A stretch of DNA of 64,000 bases from Sphingobacterium detergens. Its GTDB lineage: Bacteria; Bacteroidota; Bacteroidia; Sphingobacteriales; Sphingobacteriaceae. Positions 46,129-54,730 of this stretch are shown one piece after another. The translations under genes and the position numbers were made by a program. Below the pieces are notes generated by a model. That model was not told where the DNA came from. It worked only from the letters and a program-made list of their open reading frames with translations, and ran no database searches. The stretch covers positions 310,001-374,000 of the forward strand of contig NZ_RAPY01000005.1 of NCBI RefSeq assembly GCF_003610355.1, read 5' to 3'. Numbering within the stretch: the first letter of the stretch is position 1; the number at the start of each line of letters is the position of its first letter.

Positions 46129-46800
46129 ATGAGTCACATTCAGAAATCTACCTTTGATTTTTTGACAGAATTAAAGGAAAATAATACAAGAGAATGGTTT
46201 GCAGATAACCGGGAGAAATACGAGTCTGCATTGGCTGATGTACGGAGTTTTCTAACGGATTTGATAGCCGCGCTGAGTGAATTTGATCCTAAAATAAATA
46301 CCTCCATACAAGCCAATAAATGTCTGTTCCGTATCTATAGAGATACCCGTTTTTCAAATGACAAGACGCCCTATAAGACCTGGTTTGGAGCCGGAATATC
46401 TGTTGATGGAAGAAAATTGCGTGGCCCTGAATATTATATTCATATTGGTGCTGAAAATTCATTTATTGCCTGTGGCTATTGGAGACCAGAGAAGCCACAC
46501 CTGGAAGCGATAAGACAGGAGATAGACTACAGTGGCGAACAATTGGCTAAGACTCTGAATGGATTGTTAGATGAGGGGAAAATAAATCTTTTCAAAGAGG
46601 ATCTGTTAAAACGTGCTCCTGCCGGTTATGGCGAAGATAATCCCTATATTGATTTTATCAAGTTAAAAAGCTTTGTTCTGGATCAACCCCTGACGATCAA
46701 AGATCTGTCAAACAAAAACGCATTGGATAATATTATCGCCTCTTATAAAAAGATGTTACCCTTCAAGGAATTTTTACAAGAGGCGATCGACAGCGAATAG
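46129..46800 (+). CDS. DUF2461 (TIGR02453) family protein
   Basis: A 223-residue cytoplasmic protein. The landmarks FLTELKENNTREWFADNREKYE, CLFRIYRDTRFSNDKTPYKTWFGA and GPEYYIHIG are those of the DUF2461/TIGR02453 family, common in bacteria and fungi with no known activity. It is 7 bp after cdsA and probably in the same transcript. Its stop lies 1 bp from the stop of convergent anmK, with no terminator visible between them. Confidence 0.88.
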   Translation: MSHIQKSTFDFLTELKENNTREWFADNREKYESALADVRSFLTDLIAALSEFDPKINTSIQANKCLFRIYRDTRFSNDKTPYKTWFGAGISVDGRKLRGPEYYIHIGAENSFIACGYWRPEKPHLEAIRQEIDYSGEQLAKTLNGLLDEGKINLFKEDLLKRAPAGYGEDNPYIDFIKLKSFVLDQPLTIKDLSNKNALDNIIASYKKMLPFKEFLQEAIDSE

Positions 46801-46801
46801 T

Positions 46802-47998
46802 CTACTCTGGTAGGCTAATTTTGCCCATACAGACCGCCGGAGAATCTTTTATATGTTCGACATTGGATTTATTTCCAGTGAGGGTCTCATTGGCTAGCAA
46901 GGCGAATAATACAGCTTCCTTCGCATCGGGATCAACCCCTAATGTGGCGAAGCTCTCTACTTTGATGTCCGGCAGATTTGCTTTGATGTATCCAAAAAGT
47001 AGCGGATTATGCAATCCCCCACCACTGATATATACTGAGAAATTCGCTAAGCCAAGGGCTTGCCGACGTATGCCGTTGATCATCGCTTGGGCCGAAAAGC
47101 GATTGAGTGTTGCCATGATATCTTCTGCTGAGAGATCTAACGTCTCTGAACGTTTTTGAGCCTCTTTCAGGTAATCAAGATTGAATAATTCCGGACCTGT
47201 TGTTTTCGGGAACTCCAAAGTTAGGAATTCTTCCGCCAGGAGCTGCTCCAATAATGGTCCATTAACTGTCCCCATTTTTGCAATCATGGCGTCTCTGTCC
47301 ATCTCTTGGTCAAAATGGGCTTTCATATACTGGTTCATCATTGTGTTTCCTGGTCCTAAATCTGTCGCATAGGCTTCCAGTTTGCTTTGATGACTCGGAA
47401 TAAAGGTGAAATTTGAAATGCCGCCTATATTCAGTAAAAATCGGTTTTCGGTGGGATGGGAAAAAAGAAGGTAGTCTCCATAGGCTGCTAATGGTGCCCC
47501 TTCTCCTCCTGCAGCAATGTGTTTTTGTCTAAAATCTGACAGTGTAATTATGCCGGTATGTATAGCAATATGATCCCCATCACCAATTTGTAGTGTGCTA
47601 TTTGGCCAACCAAGGTCCTTTGTCAACGATTGTGGGGCGTGGTATACCGTCTGTCCATGACTAGCGATGCAGTCTATTTCGGTAGCTGAAATATTCCAGC
47701 TTTCAAGTGCCTGGTTGATCAGGTTCGCATGGGTGATCCCAACATATGCGTTGAGGCCCGAAAATAACTGCTGGTCGATGGTTCTTTTTGCGAATATTTC
47801 ACGGACTTTCGTTCTGAATATATCCTCGTAATCCATTGTGATAAACTTTTCTAAACTGATTTTGGTCGTCTTTCCGGCGTTTTCAATACGGCACAATGCG
47901 ATATCAAGACCGTCTAAAGATGTTCCGGACATTAAACCAATAATAAAACGCTCTTTTTTTAGCGCGATCTGGTAAAGTTTTTCGATTTGAGGATTCAT
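46802..47998 (-). CDS. anmK: Anhydro-N-acetylmuramic acid kinase
   Basis: AnmK opens and phosphorylates 1,6-anhydro-MurNAc to MurNAc-6-phosphate in peptidoglycan recycling. The 398 residues have the ATP-binding start IGLMSGTSLDGLDIALCRI. They continue with ASHGQTVYHAP, LTLSDFRQKHIAAGGEGAPLAAYGD, LLNIGGISNF, ATDLGPGNTMMNQY and YISGGGLHNPLLFGY, all AnmK stretches. It is divergent from gcvH. Cell-wall hydrolases that could feed it occur at 53.3-57.4 kb. Confidence 0.95.
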   Translation of the reverse strand: MNPQIEKLYQIALKKERFIIGLMSGTSLDGLDIALCRIENAGKTTKISLEKFITMDYEDIFRTKVREIFAKRTIDQQLFSGLNAYVGITHANLINQALESWNISATEIDCIASHGQTVYHAPQSLTKDLGWPNSTLQIGDGDHIAIHTGIITLSDFRQKHIAAGGEGAPLAAYGDYLLFSHPTENRFLLNIGGISNFTFIPSHQSKLEAYATDLGPGNTMMNQYMKAHFDQEMDRDAMIAKMGTVNGPLLEQLLAEEFLTLEFPKTTGPELFNLDYLKEAQKRSETLDLSAEDIMATLNRFSAQAMINGIRRQALGLANFSVYISGGGLHNPLLFGYIKANLPDIKVESFATLGVDPDAKEAVLFALLANETLTGNKSNVEHIKDSPAVCMGKISLPE

Positions 47999-48098
47999 AA
48001 TCTAAAAATAAACACAAAAATCTTATAATGAATATCATTTTTGACAATTGAAGATATTTTGTAACTTCACGGCATTAAAAATCAAAAAATTAGATACA

Positions 48099-48479
48099 AT
48101 GAATTTTCCAGCAGAATTGAAATACACCAAAGATCACGAATGGATTCGTGTTGAAGGTGATGAAGCAGTTGTAGGGATTACCGATTTCGCTCAACGTGAA
48201 TTGGGTGACATCGTTTTTGTTGACATTAACACTGTAGGTGAAGAAGTTGCCGCAAATGAAGTTTTCGGTACAATCGAAGCTGTAAAAACAGTTTCTGATT
48301 TGTTTTTGCCTGTAGCAGCTACAATTTTATCAGTTAATGATGCAATTGATGCTTCTCCTGAATTGGTGAATTCTGATCCATATGGTGAGGGCTGGATTGT
48401 TCGTATTAAATTGAATAATGTAGCAGACGTAGACGCATTATTATCTGCAGATCAATACAAAGAAGAAATCAACGCTTAA
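48099..48479 (+). CDS. gcvH: Glycine cleavage system H protein
   Basis: GcvH carries the lipoyl arm that shuttles the aminomethyl group between the P and T proteins. The start MNFPAELKYTKDHEWIRVEGDEA at 48099 gives 126 residues, the usual size; the upstream in-frame extension is rejected. The lipoylation site is the Lys in FGTIEAVKTVSDLFLP. The segment ITDFAQRELGDIVFVD is also typical. Other gcv genes are not in this window. A long hairpin terminator follows. Confidence 0.97.
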   Translation: MNFPAELKYTKDHEWIRVEGDEAVVGITDFAQRELGDIVFVDINTVGEEVAANEVFGTIEAVKTVSDLFLPVAATILSVNDAIDASPELVNSDPYGEGWIVRIKLNNVADVDALLSADQYKEEINA

Positions 48480-48493
48480 TATCGTTGTGATAA

Positions 48494-48535
48494 CAAAAAA
48501 AGGGGCTTAATTTTAAAATTAAGCCCCTTTTTTTG
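48494..48535. terminator. Bidirectional intrinsic terminator between gcvH and the convergent gene
   Basis: Very long near-perfect stem AAAAAAAGGGGCTTAATTTT/AAAATTAAGCCCCTTTTTTT with A and T tracts on either side, 15 bp after gcvH and 8 bp from the end of the opposite gene. Confidence 0.9.
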
Positions 48536-48542
48536 TTGCCAT

Positions 48543-49298
48543 CTATTGGCATTTTATAACTGTTTTGATTTTTGCTTCAGGCATATCGACATCACTTGTC
48601 ATCTCTGTTATTTTAGTCAGACAAGTCTTTTTATCCAATACATAGAACCCTTGGATACTACCGACCTGTTTTGCTTCCGATCCAAACATTTTTCCTTCCA
48701 CATTTACCTTATAACCCTGTTCATTTACTTCGGCGAGGGTCATTTTGTTTTCGACCAGTAGACCCGATTCTTCCGATTCTGATTTTGAACTCCATGATTC
48801 TCCAATACCAATGGCATGTTCAGGCAATACGGTGCTAATATTTTCAAACATACTGCGATCAAAAGGAAGGTTGACGCCTTCCGGCAATTTTATATCAGAA
48901 GATTTCCCCAATTGATCTATTGAAAAGCTGATCTTACTATCTACTAGCTTGCCTACTGTTGCATGCATCTGTTTTGAAAATTCATTTGCTTCCGGATTTT
49001 TGGAGTCATAGGTCATTTCCATGGCTTCTCCGCTCATTTTCATATTGATACCAGTGTATTTAAGCTCAAATAGAAAGGAATTGTCTTTCTTGGCTGTATT
49101 TGTAATATCAAAGCCCATTGTTAAGTCTGTCACAATCTTCTGTTCGCCAGTTTCGATATCCATTGCCATGATGACATTTTGCGCTATTTTCTTTCCCTCT
49201 TCGGGATTCACCCGTAGGGTATATTTCTTTTGGGCTGATACAGATAGGACTACAAATGCGAATACAGCCGTCAAAGCTATTGTTTTTAGTGTTTTCAT
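48543..49298 (-). CDS. Secreted protein of unknown function (DUF6263-like)
   Basis: A 251-residue exported protein with signal peptide MKTLKTIALTAVFAFVVLSVSA. The mature beta-rich sequence begins QKKYTLRVNPEEGKKIAQNVIMAMDIE. It contains repeated Met-rich edge strands (INMKMSGEAMEMTYDSK) and ends SDVDMPEAKIKTVIKCQ. I think of the DUF6263 group of Bacteroidota periplasmic proteins, but from memory only. It stands alone between terminators, downstream of pdhB in the same direction. Confidence 0.65.
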   Translation of the reverse strand: MKTLKTIALTAVFAFVVLSVSAQKKYTLRVNPEEGKKIAQNVIMAMDIETGEQKIVTDLTMGFDITNTAKKDNSFLFELKYTGINMKMSGEAMEMTYDSKNPEANEFSKQMHATVGKLVDSKISFSIDQLGKSSDIKLPEGVNLPFDRSMFENISTVLPEHAIGIGESWSSKSESEESGLLVENKMTLAEVNEQGYKVNVEGKMFGSEAKQVGSIQGFYVLDKKTCLTKITEMTSDVDMPEAKIKTVIKCQ

Positions 49299-49342
49299 CT
49301 ATTGGAATTTTTGTTAATAATAACAGGACAGATAAATATATA

Positions 49343-49379
49343 AAAAAATCCCTTTTACAATCAGTAAAAGGGATTTTTA
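49343..49379 (-). terminator. Intrinsic terminator of pdhB
   Basis: Stem AAATCCCTTTTAC/GTAAAAGGGATTT with a short loop, 23 bp beyond the pdhB stop, with T tracts on both strands. Confidence 0.85.
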
Positions 49380-49401
49380 TTTGATTCAAAAAAGAATCCA
49401 A

Positions 49402-50388
49402 TTATTTTTTGATGTAAGATACTTCTTTTACAGCTTTAACTACTTTTTCTACATTAGGTAAAGCAGCTTCAATCAATGTCGGAGCATAAGGAAGAGGTAC
49501 GTCAGCACAATTCACACGAATTACAGGAGCGTCCAAATAGTCAAATGCATTGCGTTGTACATTAAATGCTAAATCTGTAGAGATTGATGCCAAAGGCCAT
49601 GCTTCTTCTACGATAACAAGACGGTTTGTTTTCTTTACAGATTCAATAAGTGTTGGGTAGTCAATAGGACGTACAGAACGCAAATCGATCAATTCTACAC
49701 TGATACCTTCTTTTTTCAATTCTTCAACTGCAGGAATTACAACACGAGGAAGCATTTTACCGAAAGAAACAACAGTAACATCAGTACCTTCTTGGATAAT
49801 ATTTGCTTTTCCGATTTCCAAGTAGTACTCTTCTTCAGGAACTTCGCCTTTATCACCGTACATGACCTCAGATTCCATGAAAATAACTGGATCTGGATCA
49901 ATAATAGAAGATTTCAATAAACCTTTAGCTTCGTAAGGGTTTGAAGGAACAACCACTTTTAAACCTGGTGTATTTGCAAACCAGTTTTCAAAGTTTTGAG
50001 AGTGTTGTGCTGCTAGCTGACCTGCATTTCCTGTCGGGCCACGGAAGACCATTGGGATAGAAAATTGTCCACCACTCATGGAGTGGATTTTTGCAGCGGC
50101 ATTGATAACTTGGTCAATCGCAACAAGTGAAAAGTTGAACGTCATGAATTCAACGATTGGTTTTAGACCGTTCATTGCTGCACCAACAGCGATACCAGCA
50201 AAACCAAGTTCAGCAATAGGTGTATCAATGATACGTTTTGCACCGAATTCATCAAGCATACCTTGGCTTACTTTATAAGCACCGTTATACTCTGCAACTT
50301 CTTCACCTAATAAAAATATTTTGTCGTCTTTACGCATTTCTTCGTTCATTGCTTCACGAAGTGCTTCTCTGAATTGTATTTCTCTCAT
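49402..50388 (-). CDS. pdhB: Pyruvate dehydrogenase E1 component, beta subunit
   Basis: The E1 beta subunit supplies half of the thiamine-diphosphate site that decarboxylates pyruvate. The 328 residues show REIQFREALREAMNEEM, FLLGEEVAEYNGAYKVSQG, DTPIAELGFAGIAVGAAMNGLKPIVEFMTF, FRGPTGNAGQLAAQHSQNFE and the C-terminal LVIVEEAWPLASISTDLA. The strong similarity to mitochondrial-type PdhB makes pyruvate more likely than a branched-chain substrate. The alpha subunit and E2 are not in the window, so the complex genes are split. Confidence 0.92.
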   Translation of the reverse strand: MREIQFREALREAMNEEMRKDDKIFLLGEEVAEYNGAYKVSQGMLDEFGAKRIIDTPIAELGFAGIAVGAAMNGLKPIVEFMTFNFSLVAIDQVINAAAKIHSMSGGQFSIPMVFRGPTGNAGQLAAQHSQNFENWFANTPGLKVVVPSNPYEAKGLLKSSIIDPDPVIFMESEVMYGDKGEVPEEEYYLEIGKANIIQEGTDVTVVSFGKMLPRVVIPAVEELKKEGISVELIDLRSVRPIDYPTLIESVKKTNRLVIVEEAWPLASISTDLAFNVQRNAFDYLDAPVIRVNCADVPLPYAPTLIEAALPNVEKVVKAVKEVSYIKK

Positions 50389-50419
50389 CAGTTGTAAAAT
50401 AGTGTCAATTTTTAGATTA

Positions 50420-50427
50420 CAAATCTA
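50420..50427 (-). promoter_or_regulatory. Candidate -7 element (TAGATTTG) for pdhB
   Basis: TAnnTTTG on the minus strand about 31 bp upstream of the pdhB ATG. The -33 element is not clear. Confidence 0.35.
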
Positions 50428-50511
50428 CTATTTAAAATTGATATTTTGAAGATTTGACTAGCCTAATTGTATAGTTTTATGTCATTTTTTAATAAGTAAA
50501 TGACTTTTGTA

Positions 50512-51153
50512 TTAAATTTTGGAAAATAAGTCCGGCAAGAAATCCAATGTTTGTATAAGTGCCTTATTACTATTCATTATTGCCAGCTGAATGTTCCACG
50601 TGGCACGGTTTCTTTTTTCCACATAATTAGAGATCCCACGGAGCTCGATCACTGGAAGATCCATTTTGTCCGCAGCAAAGAAAACAGCCGCACCTTCCAT
50701 GCTCTCGATACAACTGTTGGGGTTGAGCTGTTGCACTTTTGCGATACTATCGGCATTTCCATGTACCTTATTTACTGTAATGCCATGTCCTTGGGACAAA
50801 AAGGGGAGCATTACATTTTCACCATGAAGCAAAGACGATTCGAATCTGGATCTTCCGTAACCCAATTGTTCGATCGGAATAAATTGCTGATCATCTTCTG
50901 CACCCAATTCTACAAACGATTCTGAGGTGACCTGCACGACCTCTCCTATTTTCAGGTTGCGGTCAAAGCATCCTGCTATACCTATATTTATAAGGAGATC
51001 ATATTCGTTTTCATGTAGTATCCGTCCTAATTCAAATGCTGTTGCAACCATCCCCACACCTGTGATTACCGTATCACAATTGGGGTAGTTGGAGGCAACC
51101 TCAAGAAAAGGTTGAATTTCAAATTGCGTAGCGGCTACGATTAATATCTTCAT
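50512..51153 (-). CDS. mqnB: Futalosine hydrolase (MqnB)
   Basis: MqnB splits futalosine (or aminodeoxyfutalosine) to release the base in the alternative menaquinone pathway. The 213 residues are a PNP/UDP-phosphorylase-type nucleosidase: ILIVAATQFEIQPFL, DTVITGVGMVATAFELG, LLINIGIAGCFD, GEVVQVTSESFVELGAED and SMEGAAVFFAADKMDLPVIELRGISNYVE. The late NYVEKRNRATWNI segment favours MqnB over MTA/SAH nucleosidase. It implies menaquinone synthesis by the futalosine route, expected for this phylum. A parS-like sequence lies in its coding region. Confidence 0.88.
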   Translation of the reverse strand: MKILIVAATQFEIQPFLEVASNYPNCDTVITGVGMVATAFELGRILHENEYDLLINIGIAGCFDRNLKIGEVVQVTSESFVELGAEDDQQFIPIEQLGYGRSRFESSLLHGENVMLPFLSQGHGITVNKVHGNADSIAKVQQLNPNSCIESMEGAAVFFAADKMDLPVIELRGISNYVEKRNRATWNIQLAIMNSNKALIQTLDFLPDLFSKI

Positions 51154-51312
51154 GATAGACTTCTTTTAAATAGTATGCGAAAATTACGAATTATAGCGGA
51201 TGTCTTTAGTACATTAAAATAAAAATTGACAGCTGATCTTTACTTGTTAATTATATTACCATATTCTGACGGCATTCCTAAAATAGAAATGTTAAAATTG
51301 GGCCTAAAGCCG

Positions 51313-51320
51313 TATCTTTG
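51313..51320 (+). promoter_or_regulatory. Candidate -7 element (TATCTTTG) for queD
   Basis: TAnnTTTG match ending 7 bp before the queD ATG; if used, the transcript would be leaderless or nearly so. Confidence 0.4.
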
Positions 51321-51327
51321 TATTATT

Positions 51328-51741
51328 ATGATATTTATAACTCGTCGTGAACGTTTTTGTGCAGCACATAAGCTGTATCGTGAAGATTGGAGCAATGAAC
51401 AAAACGAACAAGTGTTTGGACTCTGTTCTAATCCAAATTGGCATGGGCACAATTATGACCTTTTTGTCACAGTCAAGGGGGAGGTAAATCCCGAAACTGG
51501 TTTTTTGATTGATTTAAAGATCATGAAGGAAATTATCAATCGCAGCATCATTGATAAAGTGGATCATCGTAATTTCAACCTGGATGTTGATTTTATGAAG
51601 GGTGTCATGGCTTCTACAGAAAATATTGCTATTGAAATATTCAAGATCCTGAAACCACTGTTTGAAGAACAAAGAGTGGCACTACATAGTGTTCGTTTGC
51701 ACGAAACCGAAAATAACTACGTCGAATATTTTGGCGATTAA
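51328..51741 (+). CDS. queD: 6-carboxytetrahydropterin synthase / 6-pyruvoyl-tetrahydropterin synthase family
   Basis: This family converts dihydroneopterin triphosphate, the product of FolE, to 6-carboxytetrahydropterin for queuosine, or to pyruvoyl-pterin. The 137 residues have zinc ligands in FCAAHKL and in WHGHNYDL, and the catalytic Cys in FGLCSNPNWHGHNY. The acidic partner is in HETENNYVEYFGD. I start at ATG 51328 because the extra 34 upstream residues do not fit. folE follows 28 bp later, the preceding enzyme, which supports the pterin reading. Confidence 0.9.
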   Translation: MIFITRRERFCAAHKLYREDWSNEQNEQVFGLCSNPNWHGHNYDLFVTVKGEVNPETGFLIDLKIMKEIINRSIIDKVDHRNFNLDVDFMKGVMASTENIAIEIFKILKPLFEEQRVALHSVRLHETENNYVEYFGD

Positions 51742-51769
51742 TCTTTAATACATTTAAATAGTAGAAACT

Positions 51770-52399
51770 ATGAGTCAACACTCATTTGACAACGAAGAGT
51801 TGGATGGATATATTAAGATCGACAAATACAATACTGAAAAAGTAGATCGCATCGCTTCTCATTATACAGATATATTGGAATGCTTGGGAGAGGATCCTAA
51901 GCGTGAAGGTCTGGTAAAGACTCCTGAGCGTGTCGCTAAAGCCTTGCAGTTTTTGACACATGGATATGATATCGATGCTGCTGAAGTGCTGAGAGGTGCC
52001 ATGTTTGAGGAAGATTATAGCCAGATGGTGGTCGTAAAGGATATCGAAGTATACTCTTTGTGTGAGCATCACATGTTACCATTTTTTGGAAAGGCACATA
52101 TCGCTTATATTCCAAACGGACATATTGTAGGTTTGAGTAAAATTCCTCGTGTTGTAGATATCTTTGCACGCCGTCTGCAAGTACAAGAGCGTCTGACCAA
52201 CGAAATCAGAGACTGTATCCAGGAAACACTAGGCGCACGTGGAGTTGCTGTTGTAATGGAGTGCAAACACATGTGTATGGCCATGCGTGGTGTACAAAAG
52301 CAGAATTCTGTTACAACAACCTCGGCATTTACTGGAGCATTTCAAAATGATGTGACACGATCAGAATTTTTACGTTTGATCACAGCGGATCTTGCTTAA
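51770..52399 (+). CDS. folE: GTP cyclohydrolase I (FolE)
   Basis: FolE opens GTP to 7,8-dihydroneopterin triphosphate, the precursor for folate, queuosine and pterins. The 209 residues show PKREGLVKTPERVAKALQFLTHGY, VKDIEVYSLCEHHMLPFFG with zinc Cys and His, PNGHIVGLSKIPRVVDIFARR and VVMECKHMCMAMRG with the second Cys. It is just downstream of queD and followed by a strong terminator, so the two form a small operon. Confidence 0.97.
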   Translation: MSQHSFDNEELDGYIKIDKYNTEKVDRIASHYTDILECLGEDPKREGLVKTPERVAKALQFLTHGYDIDAAEVLRGAMFEEDYSQMVVVKDIEVYSLCEHHMLPFFGKAHIAYIPNGHIVGLSKIPRVVDIFARRLQVQERLTNEIRDCIQETLGARGVAVVMECKHMCMAMRGVQKQNSVTTTSAFTGAFQNDVTRSEFLRLITADLA

Positions 52400-52419
52400 T
52401 ATTTTTATCGATAAATAAT

Positions 52420-52465
52420 AAAAATAAGCCCTCGAAAAGCACGTCTTCTCGAGGGCTTATTTTTT
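52420..52465 (+). terminator. Intrinsic terminator of folE
   Basis: A 16-bp stem AAAAATAAGCCCTCGA/TCGAGGGCTTATTTTT with a larger loop, 20 bp after folE. Confidence 0.9.
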
Positions 52466-52627
52466 GATGAAATTTGGAAATAAATACAAAAATCAAAAAA
52501 AGAGGATATTGCGTTTTTGGGCTTTTAAGGCAAGTCACTAAAAAATTCCTTTACAAACCGATAATTATATCGATCTGTTTTTCAGTTGTTTATAAAAAAA
52601 TATTTTTATCATAAAAATGTTTTTTGG

Positions 52628-52635
52628 TACCTTTG
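52628..52635 (+). promoter_or_regulatory. Candidate -7 element (TACCTTTG) for the O-methyltransferase
   Basis: TAnnTTTG match ending 5 bp before ATG 52641. It supports that start over the in-frame ATG at 52617, which lies upstream of the element. Confidence 0.4.
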
Positions 52636-52640
52636 TGGTT

Positions 52641-53276
52641 ATGGAAATTGTTGCCGACGATTTGGAGTCCTATTTGGAACATACTACAGACGATGAAAAT
52701 TCGTTACTGAAAAGGGTAAATCGGGAGACATATTTGAAGGAAACAATGCCCCATATGTTATCTGGTCATTACCAGGGAAGAGTTCTTTCTTTATTGAGTA
52801 AATTGGTTGCTCCAAAACGTATTTTGGAGATCGGAACTTTTACGGGATATGCAACATTATGTCTCGCAGAGGGTCTTCAGCAAGATGGGGTTTTACATAC
52901 CATTGATATCAATGAAGAGCAACAGGAAAGAGTCCAAGGTTATTTTGATACGTCTGAATTCGCAGATAAAATCAGATATCATATTGGCGATGCAGCGGAG
53001 ATTATACCCACATTGAATGAAACATTTGATCTGGTATTTATTGACGCTGATAAAAAGAGAAATTTATATTATTTCGAAACGATAATAAATCAAGTTCCGT
53101 CTGGGGGACTTATTTTGATTGACAATGTCTTATGGAAAGGTAAGGTGTTAGATTCAAAACCAGACAACCAAACAAAGCAGATCATTGATTTGAATGCACG
53201 TTTAGCTCAGGACAAGCGCGTAGAAAAGGTAATATTACCGATTCGAGACGGACTTTTTGCATTGCGCAAGAAGTAA
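52641..53276 (+). CDS. Class I SAM O-methyltransferase (COMT-like)
   Basis: A 211-residue O-methyltransferase of the caffeoyl-CoA/catechol OMT group (Methyltransf_3). SAM motif I is RILEIGTFTGYATLCLAEGL, the metal/acid motif is FDLVFIDADKKRNLYYFE, and GGLILIDNVLWKGKVLD is the characteristic metal-binding stretch after it. The substrate is unknown; catechol-like phenolics or tRNA hydroxyuridine (TrmR-like) are possible. I start at 52641, since a candidate promoter element overlaps the longer version. It is upstream of the cell-wall cluster by 22 bp. Confidence 0.88.
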   Translation: MEIVADDLESYLEHTTDDENSLLKRVNRETYLKETMPHMLSGHYQGRVLSLLSKLVAPKRILEIGTFTGYATLCLAEGLQQDGVLHTIDINEEQQERVQGYFDTSEFADKIRYHIGDAAEIIPTLNETFDLVFIDADKKRNLYYFETIINQVPSGGLILIDNVLWKGKVLDSKPDNQTKQIIDLNARLAQDKRVEKVILPIRDGLFALRKK

Positions 53277-53298
53277 TTTGAGAACTAAAACATTCTTC

Positions 53299-53820
53299 AT
53301 GAATTTAAAACAATTAAAAAGCTTTGTACTGGTACTGGCTTTGGCAACTTTTGGAATTTCAAAAGTTTCAGCTCAAAGTGCGGCATATGTCGATAAGTAC
53401 AGTCCAATAGCAAAAGAAATGATGGAGGAACACGGAGTTCCAGCATCGGTTATCTTAGCCATCGCTATGCATGAAAGCGGAAATGGTGGTAGCAGGATAG
53501 CAAAGAATTTGAATAACCATTTTGGTGTCAAAGGAAAGAACAGAAGTACCGTTATTCGGTCAGCTTACAAAGGTTATAGGTCTGTATTAGACTCATATGA
53601 TGACTTTGTAGGAATAGTAAAAAGAAAGAAGACTACTCAAAGCCTTTTTGAAAAACATCCAGGAGAAAAATATGAAGCTTGGGTAAAGGCGATAGCTCGT
53701 TCGGGATACTCTACGAGTAGAGACTGGACAGCGAAAGTACTTAAAACGATCAAACTATATCATCTTGATATGTTTGATAACGATTCCAAGCAAAATAAAT
53801 TCTCGTCAACAAAAAAATAA
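53299..53820 (+). CDS. Secreted glucosaminidase-domain protein (peptidoglycan hydrolase)
   Basis: A 173-residue exported protein with signal peptide MNLKQLKSFVLVLALATFGISKVSA. The rest is one mannosyl-glycoprotein endo-beta-N-acetylglucosaminidase (GH73-type) domain: YSPIAKEMMEEHGVPASVILAIAMHESGNGGSR with the catalytic Glu in HESGNG, then NNHFGVKG, YRSVLDSYDDFVGIV and KAIARSGYSTS. It has no cell-wall-binding repeat. The start at 53299 avoids overlap with the O-methyltransferase. The next gene encodes the same domain plus LysM. Confidence 0.9.
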   Translation: MNLKQLKSFVLVLALATFGISKVSAQSAAYVDKYSPIAKEMMEEHGVPASVILAIAMHESGNGGSRIAKNLNNHFGVKGKNRSTVIRSAYKGYRSVLDSYDDFVGIVKRKKTTQSLFEKHPGEKYEAWVKAIARSGYSTSRDWTAKVLKTIKLYHLDMFDNDSKQNKFSSTKK

Positions 53821-53835
53821 GCACGACATTATTGC

Positions 53836-54669
53836 ATGAAGAAGTTTTTTTATGGCATGATTGTATTCATGATGTTGATTACATCATGTTCAAGCCGGAG
53901 AGGCACCTTATCGTCCTCTAAGTCCGGATCCAATTCAAAAACTTCTTCATCTTCTTCCGTAGGCCGACCCACCATTGCTGGAAATGACTACATTGCTCAA
54001 TATAAAGATATAGCAATTGCAGAAATGAACAAATATGGTATTCCGGCCAGCATTAAGCTCGCTCAGGCTCTGTTGGAGTCTGGCAACGGCAATAGCTACC
54101 TCGCACGTGAAGCAAATAATCATTTTGGTATTAAGTGCGGCGGCGTATGGAAAGGTAAATCCGTGACCCGTCCCGACGACAATATTAATGATTGCTTTCG
54201 TGTATATGACAATCCTCAACAATCGTTTAGGGATCACTCCGAGTTTCTGCTACGCCCCCGTTATTCGGCATTGTTTAAGTTGGATAAGGATGATTACAAG
54301 GGCTGGGCTAAGGGACTGAAGGCTGCAGGATATGCAACCAACCCCCGCTATCCGGATCTATTGATAGAAATGATAGAACGATATCATCTTGATCAATATG
54401 ACCGAAGAGAGACTCCTAAGGAGAAAGTCGTGCGTGAAGAGGTTGTAAAAGAAGAAATCGTCCAGAATGTTCAGGAGACCCCTCCTGCTACTGTGAAGAC
54501 TGAGGAGATCAAAAGCCCTTTAGCGATGCGTATTCACGAGGTGAAAGCGCAGGAAACGCTTTATTCGCTTAGTAAGCTCTATAATGTCTCTGTCGAACAG
54601 ATCAAATCATTAAATGGCCTTACAGATGAAGCATTGTCCCTAGGACAGCTATTGGTTATATCTAAATAG
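53836..54669 (+). CDS. Glucosaminidase lipoprotein with LysM domain
   Basis: A 277-residue lipoprotein: lipobox MLITSC with Cys18 as the modified residue, then a Ser-rich linker. The GH73-type glucosaminidase domain (about residues 55-195) has AQALLESGNGNSYLA with the catalytic Glu, NNHFGIKCGG, FRVYDNPQQSFRDHSEFL and KGLKAAGYATNPRYPDLL. After an acidic stretch rich in Val-Lys-Glu comes a LysM (about 230-275: HEVKAQETLYSLSKLYNVSVEQIKSLNGL). It is a tandem relative of the preceding gene (same domain, 16 bp apart). It probably cleaves the septal or lateral wall. Confidence 0.92.
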   Translation: MKKFFYGMIVFMMLITSCSSRRGTLSSSKSGSNSKTSSSSSVGRPTIAGNDYIAQYKDIAIAEMNKYGIPASIKLAQALLESGNGNSYLAREANNHFGIKCGGVWKGKSVTRPDDNINDCFRVYDNPQQSFRDHSEFLLRPRYSALFKLDKDDYKGWAKGLKAAGYATNPRYPDLLIEMIERYHLDQYDRRETPKEKVVREEVVKEEIVQNVQETPPATVKTEEIKSPLAMRIHEVKAQETLYSLSKLYNVSVEQIKSLNGLTDEALSLGQLLVISK

Positions 54670-54730
54670 TTACGCTTTAAAAGATGTTAAATATTTCAGT
54701 TTTGTATGGCGATATAGTAGTTTTACGAAA

